A stretch of 51,582 bases of DNA from contig NZ_WOYQ01000014.1 in NCBI RefSeq assembly GCF_011620665.1, positions 1 to 51,582 of the forward strand. Reading direction: 5' to 3'. The notes under the pieces were generated by a model. The model searched no databases. It saw only the letters and a program-made list of their open reading frames with translations, and was not told the DNA's origin. The stretch is from Microbacterium sp. (GTDB lineage Bacteria; Actinomycetota; Actinomycetes; Actinomycetales; Microbacteriaceae). The translations under genes were made by a program, and so were the position numbers. Shown here piece after piece: positions 44,725 to 51,582 of this stretch (position 1 is its first letter; each line of letters begins with the position of its first letter).

Positions 44725-45429
44725 CTAGCGGAGCGTGAGGGAGGAGTGCGGGAGCGGTCCGCGTTCGGCGAGTTCGACGTCCCGGTCGTAGCGGTAGAGG
44801 CGCGCGGGGCGATGACTGCCGGTGCGGAAGTCGTCGGTGGGGATGAGGGTGCTCGAGTTCTCGACCTGGCGCCGGAAGTTCGCCGGATCCAGGCTCCGCC
44901 CGAGGAGTGCTTCGTACACCTCGCGGAGGTCGGCGAGAGTGAACAGCTCGGGGAGCAGTCCATGGGCGATGCGGCTGTAGCCCACCTTGTTGCGGACGCG
45001 CCAGAGGGCGTAGCCGACGATGTCGTTGTGGTCGAAGGCGAGGTGCGGGAGGGTGACCGCATCGAACCAGGCGACATTCTCCAGCTCGGTTGCCAGCGTC
45101 GTGTCTTCGCGCACGAGTGCCCAGTACACGATTGAGATCGTGCGCGTGGGGGAGCGGTGGATGTCACCGAATGCATACAGCTGCTCAAGGAAGCTCGGCA
45201 CCAGTCCCGTCGTCTCGGCGAGGGTGCGCGAAGCCGCCGGCTCCAGGTTCTCGGCGGCATCGAGCCAGCCTCCCGGCAGCGCCCACTGTCCCTCGTGCGG
45301 GTCGCGCGTGCGCCGAACGAGGGGGAGGACCACCCGCGCCCGCCCACCTGTGCGCTCACGACGCAGGCTGAAGATCACCGTCGAGACGGCGACCCGGATC
45401 TCATCCGTGAGCGAATCTGTTTGTGTCAC
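44725..45429 (-). CDS. nrtR: NrtR-like regulator: degenerate Nudix domain plus winged helix
   Basis: A 234-residue protein. The Nudix fold occupies about 1-140, and a C-terminal winged-helix region (about 150-234) includes VRNKVGYSRIAHGLLPELFTLADLREVYEALLG and DPANFRRQVENS. The Nudix box GWLDAAENLEPAASRTLAETTGL lacks two of the glutamates of REUXEE (reads RTLAET), as expected for a sensor rather than a hydrolase. NrtR binds ADP-ribose-type ligands and represses NAD genes. It is the first gene of the nad operon, and a 31-bp palindrome touches its start. Counterpart of Rv1593c beside nadA. Confidence 0.85.
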   Translation of the reverse strand: MTQTDSLTDEIRVAVSTVIFSLRRERTGGRARVVLPLVRRTRDPHEGQWALPGGWLDAAENLEPAASRTLAETTGLVPSFLEQLYAFGDIHRSPTRTISIVYWALVREDTTLATELENVAWFDAVTLPHLAFDHNDIVGYALWRVRNKVGYSRIAHGLLPELFTLADLREVYEALLGRSLDPANFRRQVENSSTLIPTDDFRTGSHRPARLYRYDRDVELAERGPLPHSSLTLR

Positions 45430-45431
45430 TT

Positions 45432-45462
45432 TGACCCTAACCTCGGTCTCATCTTAGAGTCA
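45432..45462. promoter_or_regulatory. Candidate NrtR operator
   Basis: Arms TGACCCTAA (45432-45440) and TTAGAGTCA (45454-45462) match at 8 of 9 positions around a 13-bp spacer. The site is 2 bp upstream of the nrtR-like start and includes its -10-like TAGGGT (minus strand). Binding here would control the whole nad operon. Confidence 0.55.
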
Positions 45463-45519
45463 CATGCACCCGAAGATCAAGACGAGGCATCCGCTCAGGA
45501 TCAGCGAGCCGCCGATTGC

Positions 45520-45525
45520 TAGCGT
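45520..45525 (+). promoter_or_regulatory. -10 box TAGCGT of the MarP-like gene
   Basis: TAGCGT is followed by a short leader with GGAGG before GTG 45543. Confidence 0.4.
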
Positions 45526-45542
45526 GGCGCACGGAGGTCACC

Positions 45543-46727
45543 GTGATCGTCGTCGACATCATCGCTGCGACCGCACTCCTGGTCGCGTTCGCGGCGGGAG
45601 TCGCGCGCGGATTCTTCGCGAGCCTCGGAACGATCATCGGACTCGTCTCCGGTGCGGCCGTCGCGGTCTGGGTCGTGCCGCTGCTGACGCCGCTGATCTC
45701 GGATCTCATTCCCGCCGGACGTTGGCGCACTGCCGCGCTCGCGGGCGGCGCGGTGGCGATCGTTTTCCTGACCACCGCGATCGGCGCTGGCATCGGTGCG
45801 GCGGTGCGTCGCGGTGTCGATCGCACACGGCTGCGGGGACTCGAGCGCCTGCTCGGTGGGGTGATGAGCGTCGTCGCGACGGCGCTCGCGCTGCTCCTGA
45901 TCGCGTCGGGACTCAGCACGACCGGGCTCCCCGGCATCTCGCCGGCGATCGCGTCGTCCCGCGTCATCGGGTTCCTCGACTCCCTCACACCCGATCCCGT
46001 CGACGACGCGCTCGCCGCCGCGCGCAGCGCCCTGCTCGAGGACGGGCTGCCCCGCCTCGAGGCCGTCATCGGCACGATCGTCACCCCGGAGGGTCCGGCG
46101 ATCGGGCTGGACGACCCCGAGCTGCAGACCGCGTCGGCATCCGTCGCGCGCATCAGCGGCACGGCCTATGCCTGCGGCGCCACCCTCACCGGCACGGGGT
46201 TCGTCGCGGCCGATGACCTCGTGCTCACCAACGCGCACGTCGTGGCCGGCGTCGGAAGTCCGGTCGTGGAGCTTCCGGGCGGATGGGTCACGGAGGGTCG
46301 GATCGTGTACTTCGATCCTGTCGACGATCTTGCCGTCATCGCTGTCGACGGGTTGGATGCCGAGCCTCTCCGGATCGCCGAGCCCGCCGCCCCCGGCACC
46401 CAGGCCGCGTTCCAGGGCTACCCGCTCGGCGGTCCCTTCCGCAGCGGGCCGGCGGGCGTCCTCTCGGTCGGGCCCGTTCCCGTACCCGACATCTACGACG
46501 CGTCCGTCACCCCGCGTCAGATCTATGCGCTCGCCGCCGACGTCCAACCCGGAAACTCCGGTGGTCCGCTCCTGTCGGGTGACGGCGCCGTGATCGGCGT
46601 GATCTTTGCACGCGGCGCCGAGGGCGAAAGGCGCGGCTATGCCATGACCACGGATGAACTGCGCCCGGCGCTGGCAGGCCTCGGTGCCCAGTCGCCCGAC
46701 GTCGCGTCCGGCCAGTGCCTGCGGTGA
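45543..46727 (+). CDS. marP: MarP-like membrane serine protease
   Basis: A 394-residue protein: four N-terminal transmembrane helices of the CvpA/colicin-V type (about 4-22, 27-55, 66-88 and 108-124), a linker, and a periplasmic chymotrypsin-like domain with TNAHVVAG (H232), DPVDDLAVI (D261 or D262) and QPGNSGGPLL (S339). Cys211 and Cys392 are placed like the disulphide pair of M. tuberculosis MarP (Rv3671c), which is needed for acid and oxidative stress survival. GTG 45543 follows ACGGAGG. No nth or other mycobacterial neighbour is conserved. Confidence 0.9.
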   Translation: MIVVDIIAATALLVAFAAGVARGFFASLGTIIGLVSGAAVAVWVVPLLTPLISDLIPAGRWRTAALAGGAVAIVFLTTAIGAGIGAAVRRGVDRTRLRGLERLLGGVMSVVATALALLLIASGLSTTGLPGISPAIASSRVIGFLDSLTPDPVDDALAAARSALLEDGLPRLEAVIGTIVTPEGPAIGLDDPELQTASASVARISGTAYACGATLTGTGFVAADDLVLTNAHVVAGVGSPVVELPGGWVTEGRIVYFDPVDDLAVIAVDGLDAEPLRIAEPAAPGTQAAFQGYPLGGPFRSGPAGVLSVGPVPVPDIYDASVTPRQIYALAADVQPGNSGGPLLSGDGAVIGVIFARGAEGERRGYAMTTDELRPALAGLGAQSPDVASGQCLR

Positions 46728-46735
46728 TCGCACGC

Positions 46736-46741
46736 TATGCT
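46736..46741 (+). promoter_or_regulatory. -10 box TATGCT of the gcv leader
   Basis: TATGCT stands just before the riboswitch; transcription would begin near 46748. No clear -35 is visible. Confidence 0.45.
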
Positions 46742-46764
46742 GGCAGGGCAACTGAAGACAGGCC

Positions 46765-46985
46765 GCATGACGTGTGCGGGAGAGCACCGGCATCCGACCC
46801 TCGAGGTCGCTGACGGGCACCGAAGGAGCAAGCCTCCCCGCCAATCTCTCAGGTCCGCGTACCGCTCACGTCCGGCCGCTCTGGAAAGCGATGCTGCCGC
46901 ATCCGCCGACGGTGAAAACTCCTCGAATCTCGGTCCCCGAGCGCATCGCGGGGTGAAGCTCTCAGGCCCATGACAGAGGGGGAGT
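46765..46985 (+). promoter_or_regulatory. Tandem glycine riboswitch upstream of gcvT
   Basis: Two glycine aptamers in series. The first (about 46772-46868) has GCGGGAGAGCACC, CACCGAAGGAGCAAGCC and AATCTCTCAGGTCCGCGTACCGC. The second (about 46872-46985) has GCTCTGGAAAGCGA, GACGGTGAAAACTC and GGGGTGAAGCTCTCAGGCCCATGACAGAGG. These are the conserved gcvT-element cores. Glycine binding normally switches on cleavage-system expression. The region between the MarP-like and gcvT genes (308 bp) holds nothing else. Confidence 0.93.
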
Positions 46986-47035
46986 TCACAGGCGCCGAGT
47001 CCTCGCCGTCTGCCCGTTCGATCTCGGGAGAACTC

Positions 47036-48142
47036 GTGTCAGAACCCCGCTCCACCCCGCTCGCCGCACGCCAGGCATCGCTCGGCGCCTCCTTCACAGA
47101 CTTCGGCGGCTGGTCGATGCCGGTGCGATACACCTCCGATCTCGCCGAGCACCACGCCGTCCGCACTGCTGCCGGCCTGTTCGACATTTCGCACATGGCC
47201 GAGTTCCGGGTCGAGGGCGCGGACGCGGCTGCGTACCTGGATGCCGCGCTTGCCGGTCGATTGTCGACGCTCGCGGTCGGCCGGGCCAAGTACTCGCTGC
47301 TGCTCGCGCCCGACGGCGGGATCATCGACGACCTCATCGTCTACCGTTTGAGCACCGACGCCTTCCTGATCGTCGCGAACGCAGGAAACCGCGCGCCCGT
47401 TGCGGAAACCCTCGCTGCGCGCACCCAGGGGTACGAAGGGGTCGGCGTCACGGACGTGTCGGACGACTATGCGCTGCTCGCGCTGCAGGGACCCGTCGCC
47501 GCCGAGGTGTTGCGGGGCGTCGCCGGTCTCAGAGACATCGCACCCGGGGTTGAGGATCTGCGCTACTACGCGTGGGCCGCGGCACGTTTCGCGGGCACCG
47601 AGGTGCTCATTCTGCGCACCGGCTACACCGGCGAAGACGGTTTCGAACTGCTGGCTCCGGCATCCATCGCGGTTCCTCTCTGGGACGAGGTGCTCGCTGC
47701 CGGTGCGTCCCATGGCCTCGTACCGGCCGGGCTCGCTGCCCGCGACACGCTGCGCCTCGAGGCCGGAATGCCGCTCTACGGGCATGAGCTGTCGCGCGCC
47801 ACACTGCCGGTGCAGGCAGGGCTTGGCCGCGTCGTCGACGAGGATAAGAAGTCCTTCGTCGGCCAGGGCGCGGTCGCCGCTCCCGATGCCCCCGTGCTCG
47901 TCGGGCTCGTCGCCGAAGGTCGGCGCGCGGGTCGCGCGGGGTACGCCGTCTTGGATTCTGAAGGCGCGCGCGTCGGCGAGATCACTTCAGGTGCTCTCAG
48001 CCCCACGCTCGGCCACCCGATCGCGATGGCGTACGTCGCACCTGCGGTCAGCGCTTCGGGCACGGGGCTCTTCCTCGATGTACGGGGAACCCGCATCCCC
48101 ACTACCGTGACCGCACTGCCTTTCTACCGGAGGATGAAATGA
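47036..48142 (+). CDS. gcvT: Glycine cleavage system T protein (aminomethyltransferase)
   Basis: A 368-residue folate enzyme that releases ammonia from the aminomethyl-lipoyl H protein and forms methylene-tetrahydrofolate. Features are [62 protein letters not shown] and [17 protein letters not shown] (folate-binding aspartate region). GTG 47036 after GGGAGAA is preferred; ATG 46970 lies inside the second aptamer's closing stem. It overlaps gcvH by 4 bp. Confidence 0.96.
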   Translation: MSEPRSTPLAARQASLGASFTDFGGWSMPVRYTSDLAEHHAVRTAAGLFDISHMAEFRVEGADAAAYLDAALAGRLSTLAVGRAKYSLLLAPDGGIIDDLIVYRLSTDAFLIVANAGNRAPVAETLAARTQGYEGVGVTDVSDDYALLALQGPVAAEVLRGVAGLRDIAPGVEDLRYYAWAAARFAGTEVLILRTGYTGEDGFELLAPASIAVPLWDEVLAAGASHGLVPAGLAARDTLRLEAGMPLYGHELSRATLPVQAGLGRVVDEDKKSFVGQGAVAAPDAPVLVGLVAEGRRAGRAGYAVLDSEGARVGEITSGALSPTLGHPIAMAYVAPAVSASGTGLFLDVRGTRIPTTVTALPFYRRMK

Positions 48143-48518
48143 CCGACCTGACCTCGCTCCACTACACCGACGAGCACGAGTGGATCGCCCTCGACGGCGA
48201 TGTGGCCACCGTCGGCGTCACCGATTACGCCGCTGACAAGCTCGGCGACGTCGTCTTCGTCGAGTTGCCGGCGGTCGGCACGACCCTGACCGCGGGTGAT
48301 GTCTGCGGCGAGATCGAGTCGACCAAGTCGGTCGGCGAGCTCTATGCGCCGCTGAGCGGCGAGGTCGTCGAGGTCAATGACGCGGTCGTCGACGACCCGT
48401 CGCTCGTGAACGCCTCGGCCTTCGGTGACGGGTGGCTCATCAAGGTGCGAGTCGACACCGTGGACGTCGACGGGCTCTTGGACCGCGATGCGTATGTCGC
48501 ACTCACGGGCGGCGAGGC

Positions 48519-48522
<4 letters not shown>
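48139..48522 (+). CDS. gcvH: Glycine cleavage system H protein
   Basis: A 127-residue lipoyl carrier. [23 protein letters not shown] opens the fold, and [18 protein letters not shown] carries the lipoylated lysine K63. It shuttles the aminomethyl group between P and T proteins. It overlaps gcvT (ATGA) and gcvP (GTGA) by 4 bp each, so all three are translationally coupled. Lipoylation enzymes and the L protein are not in the window. Confidence 0.97.
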
Positions 48523-51443
<2,921 letters not shown>

Positions 51444-51469
51444 CCCCCGCGCCCCCGCCCCGCCCCCGC

Positions 51470-51542
51470 CCCCGAGACACGCACTGTGCCCCGAGACACC
51501 CGTTGTGCACCAGTGTCTCGGGGCGCAACGGGTGTCTCGGGG
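51470..51542. repeat. Nested inverted repeat behind gcvP
   Basis: CCCCGAGACAC occurs at 51470-51480 and 51489-51499, and its complement GTGTCTCGGGG at 51513-51523 and near 51532-51542. The outer pair extends to perfect 17-bp arms (51489-51505 and 51526-51542) with a 20-nt loop. It may be a terminator or a dispersed palindromic repeat. It is flanked by nearly pure G/C sequence on both sides. Confidence 0.75.
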
Positions 51543-51582
51543 GAGGGCGCGGGCGCGGGCGCGGGGCGGGGAGCGCGGCGGC

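Overview
The window is a high-GC actinobacterial chromosome segment, most likely from the Microbacteriaceae and probably Microbacterium or a close relative. This rests on GC content, frequent GTG starts, pervasive 4-bp ATGA/GTGA gene overlaps, recurrent -10 boxes placed 6-8 nt before start codons (leaderless transcripts), the mycofactocin genes and the gene order. Almost all of it is coding. I see no rRNA, prophage, insertion sequence or CRISPR array.

Layout. (1) 1-5.7 kb: the end of a VWA (CoxE-like) gene, then the maturation half of a mycofactocin locus (mftD, mftE, mftF) without mftA/B/C, a LigB/DODA-type extradiol dioxygenase, and a convergent mycofactocin-coupled SDR dehydrogenase. A 13-bp near-identical palindrome lies in front of both mftD and the SDR gene. 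(2) 5.9-11.1 kb: enolase, FtsB/DivIC-like septum protein, DUF501, a membrane-anchored S8 protease, type II NADH dehydrogenase and a short tRNA with anticodon UAA. (3) 11.2-15.1 kb: lemA, an htpX-like protease, an AI-2E-type transporter and ilvA. (4) 15.1-34.3 kb: a housekeeping block that keeps the order of the M. tuberculosis Rv1080c-Rv1112 region (greA, DUF4307, small membrane protein, hemolysin III, cis-prenyltransferase, PhoH2, fumC, glpX, DUF4245, xseB/xseA, ispH, ychF), with mca missing and with a two-component system, carbonic anhydrase, fbaA, rmuC and an exonuclease interspersed.

(5) 34.26-35.24 kb: an accessory cassette of higB, higA and an antibiotic-biosynthesis-monooxygenase gene. 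It sits exactly behind ychF and is bounded by two copies of the ychF 3' end, which looks like site-specific insertion that regenerated the gene end. (6) 35.2-39.7 kb: small membrane and DNA-binding proteins, an alpha/beta hydrolase lacking the nucleophile serine, a 39-residue cysteine-rich mini-protein, DUF1345 and an ABC exporter. (7) 39.7-45.4 kb: the NAD de novo operon nrtR-like, nadA, nadB, nadC, nifS, with a palindrome at its promoter. (8) 45.5-51.4 kb: a MarP-like periplasmic protease, then a tandem glycine riboswitch controlling gcvT-gcvH-gcvP. The window ends in a nested inverted repeat.

Functional themes: redox cofactor supply (mycofactocin, NAD, NADH oxidation), central carbon metabolism (eno, fbaA, glpX, fumC), envelope and isoprenoid metabolism (ispH, cis-prenyltransferase, FtsB, MarP, HtpX), and glycine/one-carbon metabolism under riboswitch control. 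All family calls come from reading the sequence and remembered family features; no database search was run.
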